Of a stretch of 64,000 nt of DNA, positions 27,575 through 37,268 are shown piece by piece (the first letter of the stretch is position 1; every line of letters begins with the position of its first letter). The notes under the pieces are model-generated. The model saw only the letters and a list, made by a program, of their open reading frames with translations. It was not told the DNA's origin and did not search any database. Source of the DNA: Pseudomonas cuatrocienegasensis. Its GTDB lineage: Bacteria; Pseudomonadota; Gammaproteobacteria; Pseudomonadales; Pseudomonadaceae. Both the position numbers and the translations under genes were made by a program. The stretch is taken from positions 1-64,000 of the forward strand of contig NZ_FOFP01000011.1 in the NCBI RefSeq assembly GCF_900110925.1, written 5' to 3'.

Positions 27575-28157
27575 AGCAGTGCTCCAGATGCTGGGTGAAG
27601 CGCTCGAAGGCGGCAATCGCCGCGGCATCGGCCAGACGCTCCTGCTCGGCATCCAGTTCGACGCTATCGAGCACGGCAGTGAAAGCTTTCCAGCCCTGCG
27701 CGCGACCACCTTCAGGTTCGCCCAGGTGACGCGCGCCAAAGGTCTCGCTCAGGCCCAGTGTCGGCATGCGTTTGAGCAGGAAGGCGGCGCCCAGCTTGGA
27801 GCCCTCGGAAACGAACAGCCAGGCCAGCGCCTCGCCGGTGCCCATGGCCTTATTGCGGATGCTGTCATCGCCCTCAGGCAGCGCGCGCTGCAGATCGGCC
27901 AGGTCCAGCACGGCCTGCTCAACGCGGCAGCGTTGCGGCAGATCAGGCACCAGCTTGATCAGCTGCGGATCGTTATAGAGTTTTTCCAGGTCACGCTGGA
28001 ACAGATACTGGGCGGCCACGAAGTGGGAAAACCGCTCCGGGCTGCCGAACGGATCGTGGCTCTTGACCAGGTTGTCGAGGTGGCTGTGCGGCTCGTGGGT
28101 GATCTGGTTCAGGCGCTGCGAACGCAGCGGATGGGACAGTTGCGAAGAGGCGGTCAT
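27567..28157 (-). CDS. hemO: Heme oxygenase HemO (PigA family)
   Basis: A 196-residue cytoplasmic enzyme that opens heme to biliverdin, CO and iron. It closely follows the P. aeruginosa HemO pattern: proximal histidine in LRSQRLNQITHEPH (His24), FLFVSEGSKLGAAFL-like WLFVSEGSKLGAAFLLKR on the distal side, and LGEPEGGRAQGWK. ATG 28157 gives an N-terminus of the expected length; ATG 28181 has a poorer ribosome-binding site. The promoter carries the same ECF motif as hxuA, so heme import through HxuA and heme breakdown are probably co-induced. Confidence 0.93.
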   Translation of the reverse strand: MTASSQLSHPLRSQRLNQITHEPHSHLDNLVKSHDPFGSPERFSHFVAAQYLFQRDLEKLYNDPQLIKLVPDLPQRCRVEQAVLDLADLQRALPEGDDSIRNKAMGTGEALAWLFVSEGSKLGAAFLLKRMPTLGLSETFGARHLGEPEGGRAQGWKAFTAVLDSVELDAEQERLADAAAIAAFERFTQHLEHCFA

Positions 28158-28253
28158 GGAAAGCTCGCTGATGACTGGCATGAAGTAAGGCAGCCCATCC
28201 CCTGCACCGCTCTATGACGCGCGCAGGACGTTCGACCGCCACTGCCTTATAAA

Positions 28254-28283
28254 GACGAACGAACCTGCCAAGCTCCGTAAAAA
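28254..28283 (-). promoter_or_regulatory. Candidate HxuI-dependent promoter of hemO
   Basis: Read on the minus strand, TTTTTAC (28,283-28,277), 19 bases, then CGTC (28,257-28,254). The same TTTTTACG-N13-TCGTTCGTC pattern, with identical spacing, precedes hxuA. The site is about 100 bases upstream of the hemO ATG. Confidence 0.6.
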
Positions 28284-28353
28284 TAAAGCGAACCACAGGG
28301 ATGTGGCGCTCAAGGCAGGCTCCCTGCACTCGCTCGCTAGCCGCCCTTATTAA

Positions 28354-28372
28354 AAGTGATTATTATTCACGA
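28354..28372 (+). promoter_or_regulatory. Probable Fur box before hxuI
   Basis: AAGTGATTATTATTCACGA is palindromic and AT-rich and partly fits the Fur 7-1-7 pattern TGATAATnATTATCA (about 10 of 14). It lies some 30 bases before the chosen hxuI start, where iron-loaded Fur would repress the sigma factor gene. Confidence 0.5.
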
Positions 28373-28397
28373 AGTAGTCGGCGAACCAGGCTTGCCC

Positions 28398-28919
28398 GTG
28401 ACCATCTCCAATCTAGACAGCGTATTCATCAGCCAGCGCACCCCGCTGCTGCGCACGCTGGTGAAAATAGTGAAGAACGCCAGCATCGCCGAGGAGCTGG
28501 TGCAGGAGACCTACCTGCGGGTAGCCCGTAGCCTGCGCGACAAACCGGTCGACCACCTCGAACCCTTTCTCTTCCAGACAGGCCGTAATCTGGCGTTCGA
28601 TCACTTGCGCCGCGAGCGCATGCAGTCGCGAACCATGCTCGATGACGTGCCGGACGCCATCATGCAGGCCGTGCCCGCTCCGGGTTCATCCAGCGAAGAC
28701 AGCCTGCATGCCGAACGTCTGCTGCAACGACTGGGCAACGCACTGGAGCAGTTGAGCGAACGCCAGCAGCGCATCTTCATCCTCAGCCGTCTGCACGGCC
28801 AGGGTTATGCAGAGATCGCTGCAGAGCTCGGTGTTTCAGCCAGCACGGTGCAGAAAGAACTCAAACTGATCATGACCCTGTGCATGACCCTGCTCGAGCG
28901 CCTAGCGCCTCCGACATGA
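28398..28919 (+). CDS. hxuI: ECF sigma factor, HxuI-like
   Basis: A 173-residue iron-starvation-type sigma-70 family protein. Region 2 (LVQETYLRVARSLRD ... FQTGRNLAFDHLRRE) and region 4 (LSERQQRIFILSRLHGQGYAEIAAELGVSASTVQ) are complete. GTG 28398 is preferred because the longer frame would begin inside the Fur box. It is the first gene of sigma, anti-sigma, receptor, and its stop overlaps the anti-sigma start (ATGA). By order it matches hxuI-hxuR-hxuA (PA1300-1302). Confidence 0.88.
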   Translation: MTISNLDSVFISQRTPLLRTLVKIVKNASIAEELVQETYLRVARSLRDKPVDHLEPFLFQTGRNLAFDHLRRERMQSRTMLDDVPDAIMQAVPAPGSSSEDSLHAERLLQRLGNALEQLSERQQRIFILSRLHGQGYAEIAAELGVSASTVQKELKLIMTLCMTLLERLAPPT

Positions 28920-29932
28920 GCGACTATCGCTCACCCACACCTTCGGCCAGAATATCGCCCCCCGGTTTCGAGAACAGCCCGATGCACCAGCAGCAGGGAA
29001 CCCCCAACGACAGCGACACATCGCTGAGCCAGGCGCTGGACTGGCTGCTTCTGCTGGAACATGCGGACGATGATTGCCGGGCGCGCTTCGCCGAATGGCT
29101 GGCCGCCTCCCCTGCCAATGCCGAGGCGTTCGAACGTGCACAGCACTGCTGGCAATCGCCCACACTGCTGACGGCCGCGGCGCGCCTGGAGCAGCGCAGG
29201 CAACCGACGCCCAGGCGCTCGCGGCGCATCGGAAGAACGCTGGCGATCGCCGCCTCGCTGCTGCTGGTGGTCGGTATCACCCTGCAAAGCGATCTGCTGC
29301 TGCGCCTGCGCGCCGATCATGTCACTGCCGTCGGCCAGCGCCAGAGCCTGGATCTGGCCGATGGCTCGCACGTACTGCTCAACACTGGCAGCGCGTTCTC
29401 CAGCCAGATCGACGCGAGTCAGCGCGTCACGCAGCTGCTCAGAGGCGAAGCTTATTTCGATGTCGCCAAGGACAGCAGTCGCCCCTTCCAGGTCAATGCC
29501 GGCCCCGTCCGCATTTCGGTACGCGGCACCGCGTTCTCCGTGCGCTACCTCGACGATACCGCCGAAGTCAGCGTCGAACGCGGCGAGATTGAGGTGCATG
29601 CCCGCGGCAACGACACGCGCATCTACCTGGCAAGCGGCGACAGCATTCGCGTCGGCCCTGACGGTGTCGGCAAGCACATCCACGGTGCCACAGCCAATCA
29701 GCTCGCGTGGGTTCAGGGCCGCCTGATCTTCGATAACCGCCCTTTGCACGAAGTGCTGGATGAACTACGCCGCTACTACCCCGGCTGGATCATCAACCGC
29801 AATGCCCGTCTGAACGACCTGCGCATTACCGGCAACTACCGCCTGAGTGAGCCGGCCACCATCATGCGCTCGCTGGCCCAGGTGACCTCGGCGCAGCTTC
29901 AAGAGTACCCATCGCTGCTGATTCTCAACTGA
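28916..29932 (+). CDS. hxuR: FecR-family anti-sigma regulator, HxuR-like
   Basis: A 338-residue inner-membrane signal transducer. The cytoplasmic DUF4880-like N-terminus (QALDWLLLLEHADDDCRARF, AFERAQHCWQ) should hold the sigma factor; one transmembrane helix follows (LAIAASLLLVVGITL). The periplasmic FecR domain (QRQSLDLADGSHVLLNTGSA ... FQVNAGPVRISVRGTAFSV) and a C-terminal STN-like segment (RPLHEVLDELRRYYPGW) face the receptor. ATG 28916 overlaps the hxuI stop. Confidence 0.9.
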   Translation: MSDYRSPTPSARISPPGFENSPMHQQQGTPNDSDTSLSQALDWLLLLEHADDDCRARFAEWLAASPANAEAFERAQHCWQSPTLLTAAARLEQRRQPTPRRSRRIGRTLAIAASLLLVVGITLQSDLLLRLRADHVTAVGQRQSLDLADGSHVLLNTGSAFSSQIDASQRVTQLLRGEAYFDVAKDSSRPFQVNAGPVRISVRGTAFSVRYLDDTAEVSVERGEIEVHARGNDTRIYLASGDSIRVGPDGVGKHIHGATANQLAWVQGRLIFDNRPLHEVLDELRRYYPGWIINRNARLNDLRITGNYRLSEPATIMRSLAQVTSAQLQEYPSLLILN

Positions 29933-29941
29933 GAAAAAGAA

Positions 29942-29971
29942 TTTTTACGCTCCATGAGGGCGTCGTTCGTC
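29942..29971 (+). promoter_or_regulatory. Candidate HxuI-dependent promoter of hxuA
   Basis: TTTTTAC (29,942-29,948), 19 bases, CGTC (29,968-29,971), within TTTTTACG-N13-TCGTTCGTC. The identical pattern and spacing precede hemO. It lies in the 105-base gap between hxuR and the hxuA ATG. Confidence 0.6.
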
Positions 29972-30037
29972 CCGTCAGAACAATGCAAACAATTCGCATT
30001 AACTGACCTTCCGACGACACCCGCAGAGAGCACAACG

Positions 30038-32629
30038 ATGCCCCTTCACACCAGGCGCCCGCATTTCCCGCGACTGTCCACCGCCAGCCTGTCGCTGCTG
30101 GCACTCTCCATCGCCTGCGCCAGCCTGCCGCTGGCCCATGCTGCCGAGCTAGCGCCGGCGGCACAGCAGCAGAGCCAGGGCGGTTACAGCTTCGCCATCG
30201 AGCGCCAGCCACTGGTCTCGGCGCTGAACGCATTCAGCGACGTCACGGGGTGGCAGATAGGCCTGCCGGCACAATTGGCCGACGGCATCGACTCACCGGG
30301 AACCAGTGGCCGCCAATCGCCGGAGCTGGCCCTGGCGCGCCTGCTCGAAGGCACCGGTTTGAGCTACCGCAGCGTTGGGGAACGCAGCGTGGTGCTGGTC
30401 AAAAACCCCGCGCAATCGCTCGCCTTGCAGCCGATGACGGTCACCGCCACTCGCCATGAGCAGCGGGTCGATGAGGTACCGAGTACGGTCAGCGTGCTCG
30501 GCCGTCAGCAACTCGACCAGCAGAACGTCAACAGCATCAAGGATCTGGTACGTAACGAGCCGGGCGTTTCCGTAGGCGGCGCAGGCCAACGCGCCGGCAT
30601 CACTGGCTACAACATCCGTGGTATCGATGGTGACCGCATCCTGACCCAGGTCGACGGCGTCGAAATACCTGCCAGCTTCTATGCCGGCCCGTACGCCAAT
30701 ACCCACCGTAACTACGTCGATCCGGAGATCGTCAAGCGCGTGGAAATCCTCCGCGGCCCCGCCTCGGCACTGTACGGCAGCAACGCCATCGGCGGCGCGG
30801 TCAGCTACTTCACCCTCGACGCCAGCGACATCATCAAGGAAGGTCGCGACGCCGGCGCCCGCCTGAAGACCGGCTACAGTTCGGTCGACGAAAGCTGGCT
30901 GAATTCCGCCACCGTCGCGGGCCGTTACCAGAATGTCGATGCCCTGCTGCACCTGTCGCAACGCAATGGCCACGAAACCGAGTCCTACGGCACCCACGGC
31001 GGCACTGGCCTGAACCGTACCGCGGCCAACCCGGAAGACGCACGCACCAGCAATGTCCTGGCCAAACTGGGCTGGAACTACAACGACAGTGACCGCCTGC
31101 AACTGACCTACGAGAAGTACAAGGACGATCGCGACACCAACCAGCTCAGTGCAGTTGGCGGGCCATTCAACACCCAGGCCGTGGGGGGTGCGCAAAACCT
31201 CGTCCGCGGCCGCAGCGGCAACGACACCATCACCCGCGAGCGTTTCGGCCTGGAGCACAGCCTGGCGCTGGGCAACCTGCTGGCCGACAACCTGAAGTGG
31301 AGCCTGAACTACCAGTTGGCCAAGACCGACCAGAGCACCCAGGAGAACTACGTTACCGGCACCCGCAATGTCATCCGCTACCGCGACACCGACTACAAGG
31401 ATCGCCAATGGGTGCTCGACCTGCAGTTGGATAAGGCCTTCGCCATCGGCGAAACCGACCACCTGCTGACCTATGGCTTCAACATCAAGCGGCAGAACGT
31501 CACCGGTCTGCGCAGCGGTGCCTGCGTGGCCAACTCAGGTGTCTGCCAGGTGGCCGACGGTCTGGTCACGCAGAGTGACTTCCCCGACCCGACCGTCGAC
31601 GTCTACGGCCTATTCCTGCAGGACGAAATCCGCTGGAACCAATGGACCTTTCTGCCCGGCCTGCGCTATGACCGCACGCGTCTCAACCCAGAGATGACTG
31701 ACGAATACCTGGTCAGCCTGGGCAACAGCGCCTTCAATCCCGGCGACAGCAGCAAGACCTGGCAACGCGTCTCGCCCAAGCTCGGTGTCACCTATGCGTT
31801 CGACGAGCACTACACCTGGTTCGGCCAGTACGCCGAGGGCTTTCGCACGCCCATGGCCAAGGACATGTATGGCCGCTTCCAAAACACTACCCTGCGCTAT
31901 ATCCAGGAACCCAACCCGAACCTCGACCCGGAAACCAGTCGCGGCCTGGAGACTGGTTTGCGCGGCAACTTCGAGGCAGGCAGTTTCGACGTGGCGGTGT
32001 TCTACAACCGCTACAAGGACTTCCTCGATAACGAAGCCGTGGGCAGCAGCGCCGGCATGACCATCTACCAGAACAGAAATATCGGACGCGCCAGCATTCG
32101 CGGCGTAGAAGCCAAAGGCCGCCTGAACCTGGACAGCTTCGGCGCACTGCCGGGTATCTATGCTCAAGGCTCGATCGCCTACGCCCGTGGGCGCGACGAT
32201 GACAGCGGCGAACCGCTGGGCAGCATCAGCCCGCTGACCGGCGTGTTCGGTCTGGGTTACGAACAGGAGCGCTACGGCAGCCAGTTGAGCTGGACCCTGG
32301 TAAAACGTAAAACCCGCGTGGATGACAGCAAGACCCTGACCGTCGATGGCACCACCAGCGGCTACCGCACACCTGGCTTCGGCATCATCGACCTGACCGG
32401 CTACTACAAGTTGACTGACGATCTGACCCTCAACGCCGGCCTGTATAACCTTACCGACAAGAAGTACTGGCTGTGGGACGACGTGCGTGGCTATGCCTCC
32501 GGTACCGGCTTCTACAACACCTTCACCGATACGCTGATCGGCGAGGCGACGGTTACTGCACCGGCCAACCTCGACCGCCTGAGCCAGCCAGGCCGCAACT
32601 TCTCCATCAACCTGGTCTGGGACATCTGA
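30038..32629 (+). CDS. hxuA: TonB-dependent heme/hemoglobin receptor with signalling domain, HxuA-like
   Basis: An 863-residue outer-membrane receptor. After a signal peptide (ending AHA) comes an STN signalling domain (about 50-115: FAIERQPLVSALNAFSDVTG ... SYRSVGERSVVLVK) that contacts HxuR. The plug has MTVTATRHEQRVDEVPSTVS and VEILRGPASALYGSNAIGGA. The barrel carries the heme-receptor FRAP-like FRTP and the NPNL box (EPNPNLDPETSRG). It belongs to the hemoglobin/transferrin/lactoferrin receptor family. ATG 30038 has an AGAGAG site upstream. Confidence 0.92.
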   Translation: MPLHTRRPHFPRLSTASLSLLALSIACASLPLAHAAELAPAAQQQSQGGYSFAIERQPLVSALNAFSDVTGWQIGLPAQLADGIDSPGTSGRQSPELALARLLEGTGLSYRSVGERSVVLVKNPAQSLALQPMTVTATRHEQRVDEVPSTVSVLGRQQLDQQNVNSIKDLVRNEPGVSVGGAGQRAGITGYNIRGIDGDRILTQVDGVEIPASFYAGPYANTHRNYVDPEIVKRVEILRGPASALYGSNAIGGAVSYFTLDASDIIKEGRDAGARLKTGYSSVDESWLNSATVAGRYQNVDALLHLSQRNGHETESYGTHGGTGLNRTAANPEDARTSNVLAKLGWNYNDSDRLQLTYEKYKDDRDTNQLSAVGGPFNTQAVGGAQNLVRGRSGNDTITRERFGLEHSLALGNLLADNLKWSLNYQLAKTDQSTQENYVTGTRNVIRYRDTDYKDRQWVLDLQLDKAFAIGETDHLLTYGFNIKRQNVTGLRSGACVANSGVCQVADGLVTQSDFPDPTVDVYGLFLQDEIRWNQWTFLPGLRYDRTRLNPEMTDEYLVSLGNSAFNPGDSSKTWQRVSPKLGVTYAFDEHYTWFGQYAEGFRTPMAKDMYGRFQNTTLRYIQEPNPNLDPETSRGLETGLRGNFEAGSFDVAVFYNRYKDFLDNEAVGSSAGMTIYQNRNIGRASIRGVEAKGRLNLDSFGALPGIYAQGSIAYARGRDDDSGEPLGSISPLTGVFGLGYEQERYGSQLSWTLVKRKTRVDDSKTLTVDGTTSGYRTPGFGIIDLTGYYKLTDDLTLNAGLYNLTDKKYWLWDDVRGYASGTGFYNTFTDTLIGEATVTAPANLDRLSQPGRNFSINLVWDI

Positions 32630-32637
32630 GTCCCACC

Positions 32638-32664
32638 TGGAAGCGGCTGCAACAGCCGCTTCCA
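32638..32664. terminator. Shared hairpin between convergent hxuA and hasF
   Basis: A perfect 12-base-pair stem, TGGAAGCGGCTG / CAGCCGCTTCCA with a CAA loop, lies in the 65-base gap between the two converging genes. There is no U tract, but position and stability suggest a bidirectional 3' end. Confidence 0.65.
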
Positions 32665-32694
32665 GCCATCAACGGCAAGTACGCACAGCGCACG

Positions 32695-34014
32695 CTAGCC
32701 CCGCGTCGTGACGAAATACCCCGCCAGACGCAACAGATCCTCCTCGCCCAACAGACCCGCCAGAAAACGTAACTGCAGCCAGGCGCGCAAGTAGCCGTGG
32801 CGCGCCTCGGCCAGGTCGCGACGCGCGCCATACAGCTGCTGCTCGGCATCAAGCACATCGAGGTTGACCCGCTCGCCACCGCTCACGCTTTTGCGTGTGG
32901 CGGTCACCAGCGTCTCGGCGGCGGTCACCGCCAGGCGGTAGGCACGCACCCGCGCATGGGCACTGGCGCAGAGGTTGAACTGTTGGCGCAGCCGCGTGAG
33001 GGTCTCGGCGGTTTGCGCGTCCAGCTCGAAGCCGGCCTGAACATGGGCCGCCGTGGCCTGACGCCGGGCAGCGGAGACCCCGCCGCCGGCAAACAGCGGC
33101 ACGCTGAGCTGGATGCCGATGCTGTCGGTGTCGTACTGCTGGTTGTAGCTGCTTTCCGAGTCGGAGCTGGTCAGCCGCCGGCTGGCCACCAGGCTGAGGC
33201 TCGGCAGGTGGCCGGCACGCTGTTTCTCCACTGTGTAGGCGGCCGCCTCGACAGCCTGACGCTGGGCCGCCAGTTCGGGGTTATTGGCGACGGCCAGGGC
33301 GCGCCAAGCCTCGAATCGCGCCGGTTGTGGCGGTTGGACCGGCAAGTCGGCAAGCAGTGGCAGCAGATCGCGGCGATCCAGCGGCTCGCCGACGATGGCC
33401 TCCAGGGCGCGCAGGGCGATGTCCAGATCATCCTCGGCCTGGATCAGCTCGGCCTCGGCCAAGGCCAGGCGCGCCTCGGTTTCCAGCTCATCGGTACGGG
33501 TGCCCTCGCCTGCCGCCAGCAGGCGCTGGTTGAGGCGCAGGCGTTCGCCCAGGGCGCGGCGCTGGGCGCGGGCCAGGGCGATGTGTTCGTCGGCCAACAG
33601 CGCCTGGCTGTAGGCCTCGAACAGGCGCACCGCGAGTTCCTGACTGCGTGCACGAAAACGTTCATCGGCCAGCAGAGCGCGGGCCACGCCCTGGCGGTAG
33701 TCAGCCCAGGCGGCGTAGTCGAACAGCGGCTGCTGCAGGCTGAGCACCGAGGCGTAGCTGCGGTAGTCGCGCTCGACGCGCTGATCACCGGCCGTCACGT
33801 CGGAGTCGTTGCGCTGGTTGTTGTAGCTCCACGACAGCCGCGGCAGCAGGGCAGCACGCCCGATCGCCTGGTTTTCCAACCCGGCATCGCGCTCGGCGAT
33901 GGCCGCCTGAAAGCTCGGGTCGTTGCGCAGCGCCAGGGCATAGGCGTCGAGCAGGCCAAGGGCCTGCACCGGCAGGGCGAGGCACAGCAGCAGGCCAAGA
34001 CAGATCAGGCGCAC
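32695..34014 (-). CDS. hasF: Outer-membrane TolC-family channel HasF
   Basis: A 439-residue outer-membrane factor of a type I secretion system. It has a signal peptide (ending VQA) and two repeated TolC-like halves (DAYALALRNDPSFQAAIAER, then ALAVANNPELAAQRQAVEAA). It is the last gene of hasR-hasA-hasD-hasE-hasF. The start is GTG at 34014 with GGAG in front, two bases after the hasE stop. It should form the exit duct for the hemophore HasA with HasD and HasE. Confidence 0.88.
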   Translation of the reverse strand: MRLICLGLLLCLALPVQALGLLDAYALALRNDPSFQAAIAERDAGLENQAIGRAALLPRLSWSYNNQRNDSDVTAGDQRVERDYRSYASVLSLQQPLFDYAAWADYRQGVARALLADERFRARSQELAVRLFEAYSQALLADEHIALARAQRRALGERLRLNQRLLAAGEGTRTDELETEARLALAEAELIQAEDDLDIALRALEAIVGEPLDRRDLLPLLADLPVQPPQPARFEAWRALAVANNPELAAQRQAVEAAAYTVEKQRAGHLPSLSLVASRRLTSSDSESSYNQQYDTDSIGIQLSVPLFAGGGVSAARRQATAAHVQAGFELDAQTAETLTRLRQQFNLCASAHARVRAYRLAVTAAETLVTATRKSVSGGERVNLDVLDAEQQLYGARRDLAEARHGYLRAWLQLRFLAGLLGEEDLLRLAGYFVTTRG

Positions 34015-34016
34015 CC

Positions 34017-35333
34017 TTATTCCTCCGCCATGGCCAGGTGAGTACGGTCAAGCAGCGGCTTGAACAGGTAATTGAGCAACGAGCGCTCGCCGGTGCGCAC
34101 GAAGGCCTCCACCGGCATTCCCGGGCGGATACGCAGCCCGGCGAGCTGGCGCGTGCCGGCCTCGTCGACGCGAATGCGCAGAGCGTAGTACGGCTCGCCG
34201 CTGCGTTCATCCTGCAGGCGGTCGGCCGACACCAGCTCGACCAAACCCGTGACCCTGGGCGTGCTGCTCTGCTCGAAGGCACTGAACAGCAGCTCGACCG
34301 CCAGGCCCGGATGCACCTTGTCCACCAGCGCCGGGCTCAGGCGCCCTTCGACCAGCAGCGGCTGGTCCTCCGGGACGATCTCCATCAACGCCTGACCGGG
34401 GCTGACCACGCCGCCTTCAGTGAACACGCTGAGGCCGACCACCAGGCCGCCAGCCGGGGCACGCAGCAGGGTGCGGCGCTGCTCAAGCTCGACGCCGAGC
34501 AGCCGATGATGCAACTCCTCACTGCGGATCTGCGCCTCGGCCAACTGGCTGCGTACCTGCTCCTGGAACGCCGCGCGGCGCTGCCCGGCACGCAAACGCA
34601 GCTCGGCGATCTGCCGCTGCAACTGGCCGATGCGGGCAAAATCATCGGCCAGCAGGCCGCTCAGCTCGACGCGCTGGCGCTCGATATCGAGCAGGCGATT
34701 GCGCGGAATGTAGTTGTCAGCCGCCAGTTCGCGCAGACCAACCAATTGCTCGTCGAGCACGCGCAGTTGCGCCTGCTTGCTGTTGCGCAGCGCCTGCAGC
34801 CCACCCAACTGGGCCTCGCTGCCGGCCAGGGTCTGGGCCAGGCCGTCGAGCTCCAGGGCCAGGGACTGGCGCCGGCTGGCGAACAGCTGGCGCTGCAGCT
34901 CCAGGCTGGCGACCACCAGCGGATCGTCCGGGCGCTGCAGCAGCCAGGGGTGGAAATCGATGGCCTCGGCAGCGTCGCGCTCGGCCGCCAGTCGCGCTTC
35001 GCTGGCGCGGCTGCCGATCAGTTGCGCGCGCAGGGCATCGGCCTGGGCCGCCAGCGCCTCGCCGTCCAACTCGAGCAAGGCTTGCCCGGCACTGACCCGC
35101 TCGCCATCGCGAGCCAGGATGCGCAGCACCCTGCCGCCAGTGGGGTGCTGCACGGCCTGACGATTGCCGCTGACCATCACCGTGGCGGACACCGGCACGC
35201 CCTTATCCAGCGGCGCCAGCGCGGCCCACAGGAGAAAACCGCCAAACCCGCCGAGCAGCAACCACCAGCCAAGCCGGGCCGGGCTGCGCGCATCGGCGGT
35301 CGGCAGCGGGTAGACCTGGGCTGGCGCACTCAT
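34017..35333 (-). CDS. hasE: Type I secretion membrane-fusion protein HasE (HlyD family)
   Basis: A 438-residue adaptor: short cytoplasmic tail, one membrane helix ([19 protein letters not shown]), a lipoyl-like region ([20 protein letters not shown]), a long coiled coil (about 90-280) and a C-terminal beta domain ([20 protein letters not shown]). It bridges the HasD ABC pump and the HasF outer-membrane channel. It overlaps the hasD stop by four bases. Confidence 0.9.
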   Translation of the reverse strand: MSAPAQVYPLPTADARSPARLGWWLLLGGFGGFLLWAALAPLDKGVPVSATVMVSGNRQAVQHPTGGRVLRILARDGERVSAGQALLELDGEALAAQADALRAQLIGSRASEARLAAERDAAEAIDFHPWLLQRPDDPLVVASLELQRQLFASRRQSLALELDGLAQTLAGSEAQLGGLQALRNSKQAQLRVLDEQLVGLRELAADNYIPRNRLLDIERQRVELSGLLADDFARIGQLQRQIAELRLRAGQRRAAFQEQVRSQLAEAQIRSEELHHRLLGVELEQRRTLLRAPAGGLVVGLSVFTEGGVVSPGQALMEIVPEDQPLLVEGRLSPALVDKVHPGLAVELLFSAFEQSSTPRVTGLVELVSADRLQDERSGEPYYALRIRVDEAGTRQLAGLRIRPGMPVEAFVRTGERSLLNYLFKPLLDRTHLAMAEE

Positions 35334-37105
35334 CGCTGACCTCCCGGCGTGGCGCCGTAGCTCATGCTGAAACTCGGCGTGACGCCACGCACGGAGGTCA
35401 CCGCAGGCGCAGCCGGGCGCGCGGCCTGCTGCAACTCCTGCAACACCCGAGCAGCCGGGCCGAAGGCCTGCATCTGCCCGCCACGCAGCACCAGCAACTG
35501 ATCGGCGCTCTTGAGCAGCGCTGGCCGGTGGCTCACCAGCACCAGCGTTCGACCCTGTTCGCGCAGGCGCTCGAGGGCGGCGAGCAGGGCCTGTTCACCG
35601 GCTTCGTCGAGGTTGGCATCGGGTTCGTCGAGCACGATCAGCGCCGGCAGGCCGTAGACCGCGCGGGCCAGGCCAATACGTTGTTTCTGCCCGCCGGACA
35701 GCCCGGCGCCGCCCTCGCCCAGGCGCGTGTCGTAACCCTGCGGCAAACGCAGGATCAGCTCGTGGACGCCGGCCATCTGCGCCGCTGTTACCACCTTGTC
35801 CGCCTCCACCTCGGCGAAGCGGGCGATGTTCTCGGCGATGCTGCCGGCGAACAGTTGCACGTCCTGCGGCAGGTAGCCGAGGTGCGGACCGAGCGCGTCC
35901 TTGTCCCACTGCTGCAGGTCGGCACCGTCCAGGCGCACCTTGCCGGCCAGCGGTGCCTGCGCCGCCACCAGCAGGCGCGCCAGGCTGGACTTGCCGCAAC
36001 CGGACGGGCCGAGCACCACCAGGCGCTGGCCGGGCTCCAGGGTGAAGCTGACTCCGGCCAGCACCGGCGTGCGACTCCCCGGCGCGCAGGCCGATAACTG
36101 CTCAACGCGCAGGCCACCCCGTGGCGCCGGCAGGGCCATGCCGTTGGTTTGCGGTGGCTGGGCCTGGAGCAGATCGCTCAACCGTTGATAGGCCTGCTGC
36201 GCGCCGCTCCACTGCTTCCACGCGCCGATCAACTGATCCAGCGGGCCAAGCACCCGGCCGCTGAGGATGGAGCCGGCGATCATCATCCCCGGGGTGATCT
36301 GCCCGTCCACCGCCAGCAACGCGCCGAGCCCGAGCACCAGGGACTGCAGCGCCAGGCGCACGATCTTCGACGCGGCGCCGAACGCCGCGCCCTGCTCACT
36401 GGCGCGGCTTTGCAGCTGCAGAAAGCGCCCGTGCTCGTGCTGCCAGCGCTGACGCAAGCGCGCCAGCAGGCCCATCGCCTCGATGACCTCGGCGTTACGC
36501 AGGTGCGCAGCGGCTGCCTGGGTCGCCTGGATCGCCAGTTGCCCGGCCTCGGCCAGCGGCGCGCGGGTCTGCCACTGGTTGAGCCAAGTGAGGCTGAGCA
36601 GCAACGCCGCGCCACCTAGCGCCAACCAACCGAGCCAGGGGTGAAAGAGGAACAGCACGGCCAGGTAGAGCGGGAACCAGGGCGCATCGAACAGGGCGAA
36701 CAAGGCACTGCCGGTGGCGAACTGGCGCAGGCTGGTCAGGTCGCTCAGCGGCTGGGCGCTGGTACCGCGCCCGAGCCGCAGGCTGGCCTCGAAGGTTGCG
36801 TCGTAAACCCGCGCGCCCAGGCGCTGGTCGATCTGCGCGCCGAGGCGAATCACCACCAGGCTGCGCACCCACTCAAGCAGGCCCATAAAGGCGTAGAGGC
36901 CAAGCACCATCAGCGTCAGCATGGCCAGGGTCATGTGGTTGCCCGAGGCCAGCACGCGGTCGTAGACCTGCAGCATGTACAGCGCTGGGGCCAGCATCAG
37001 CAGGTTGATCACCGCGCTGAAGACGCCGACGCTGACGAAGCCGCGGCGACAGGTGCCCAGGGCCGCGAGTATCTCGTTGCCGGGAGAAACGGAAGATCGG
37101 CTCAT
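35330..37105 (-). CDS. hasD: Type I secretion ABC exporter HasD (PrtD family)
   Basis: A 591-residue inner-membrane ABC exporter with an N-terminal transmembrane domain (about 15-300) fused to an ATPase: Walker [10 protein letters not shown], signature LSGGQKQR, Walker [14 protein letters not shown]. It has no N-terminal peptidase domain, as expected for PrtD/HasD-type pumps that read a C-terminal signal. ATG 37105 has an AGGA site; the frame extends seven codons further. It drives export of HasA. Confidence 0.9.
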   Translation of the reverse strand: MSRSSVSPGNEILAALGTCRRGFVSVGVFSAVINLLMLAPALYMLQVYDRVLASGNHMTLAMLTLMVLGLYAFMGLLEWVRSLVVIRLGAQIDQRLGARVYDATFEASLRLGRGTSAQPLSDLTSLRQFATGSALFALFDAPWFPLYLAVLFLFHPWLGWLALGGAALLLSLTWLNQWQTRAPLAEAGQLAIQATQAAAAHLRNAEVIEAMGLLARLRQRWQHEHGRFLQLQSRASEQGAAFGAASKIVRLALQSLVLGLGALLAVDGQITPGMMIAGSILSGRVLGPLDQLIGAWKQWSGAQQAYQRLSDLLQAQPPQTNGMALPAPRGGLRVEQLSACAPGSRTPVLAGVSFTLEPGQRLVVLGPSGCGKSSLARLLVAAQAPLAGKVRLDGADLQQWDKDALGPHLGYLPQDVQLFAGSIAENIARFAEVEADKVVTAAQMAGVHELILRLPQGYDTRLGEGGAGLSGGQKQRIGLARAVYGLPALIVLDEPDANLDEAGEQALLAALERLREQGRTLVLVSHRPALLKSADQLLVLRGGQMQAFGPAARVLQELQQAARPAAPAVTSVRGVTPSFSMSYGATPGGQR

Positions 37106-37173
37106 GCCATCCTGACCTGTGAGCAACGCCGAGCGCGATTGACGCGCTGGGCGTTGCCTCGGAGAATTCGAGG

Positions 37174-37255
37174 CCGTCGTGGCGCGAGTTATTCAGGCCA
37201 GCACCACGACGGTTGTAGCGGGCGGCCGGGAAAGCAATTTCCCGCCGCCTTTTTT
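37174..37255. other. Two hairpins between hasA and hasD
   Basis: Hairpin 1: CCGTCGTGG (37,174-37,182) pairs with CCACGACGG (37,204-37,212). Hairpin 2: GGCGGCCGGGAAA (37,221) pairs with TTTCCCGCCGCC (to 37,249) with one bulge, and is followed on the plus strand by six T residues. In the has transcript (minus strand) these follow hasA directly but lack a U tract, so they may protect the 3' end of hasA mRNA or attenuate hasD. On the plus strand hairpin 2 is a textbook terminator. Confidence 0.6.
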
Positions 37256-37268
37256 CATTGCGCGAGCG

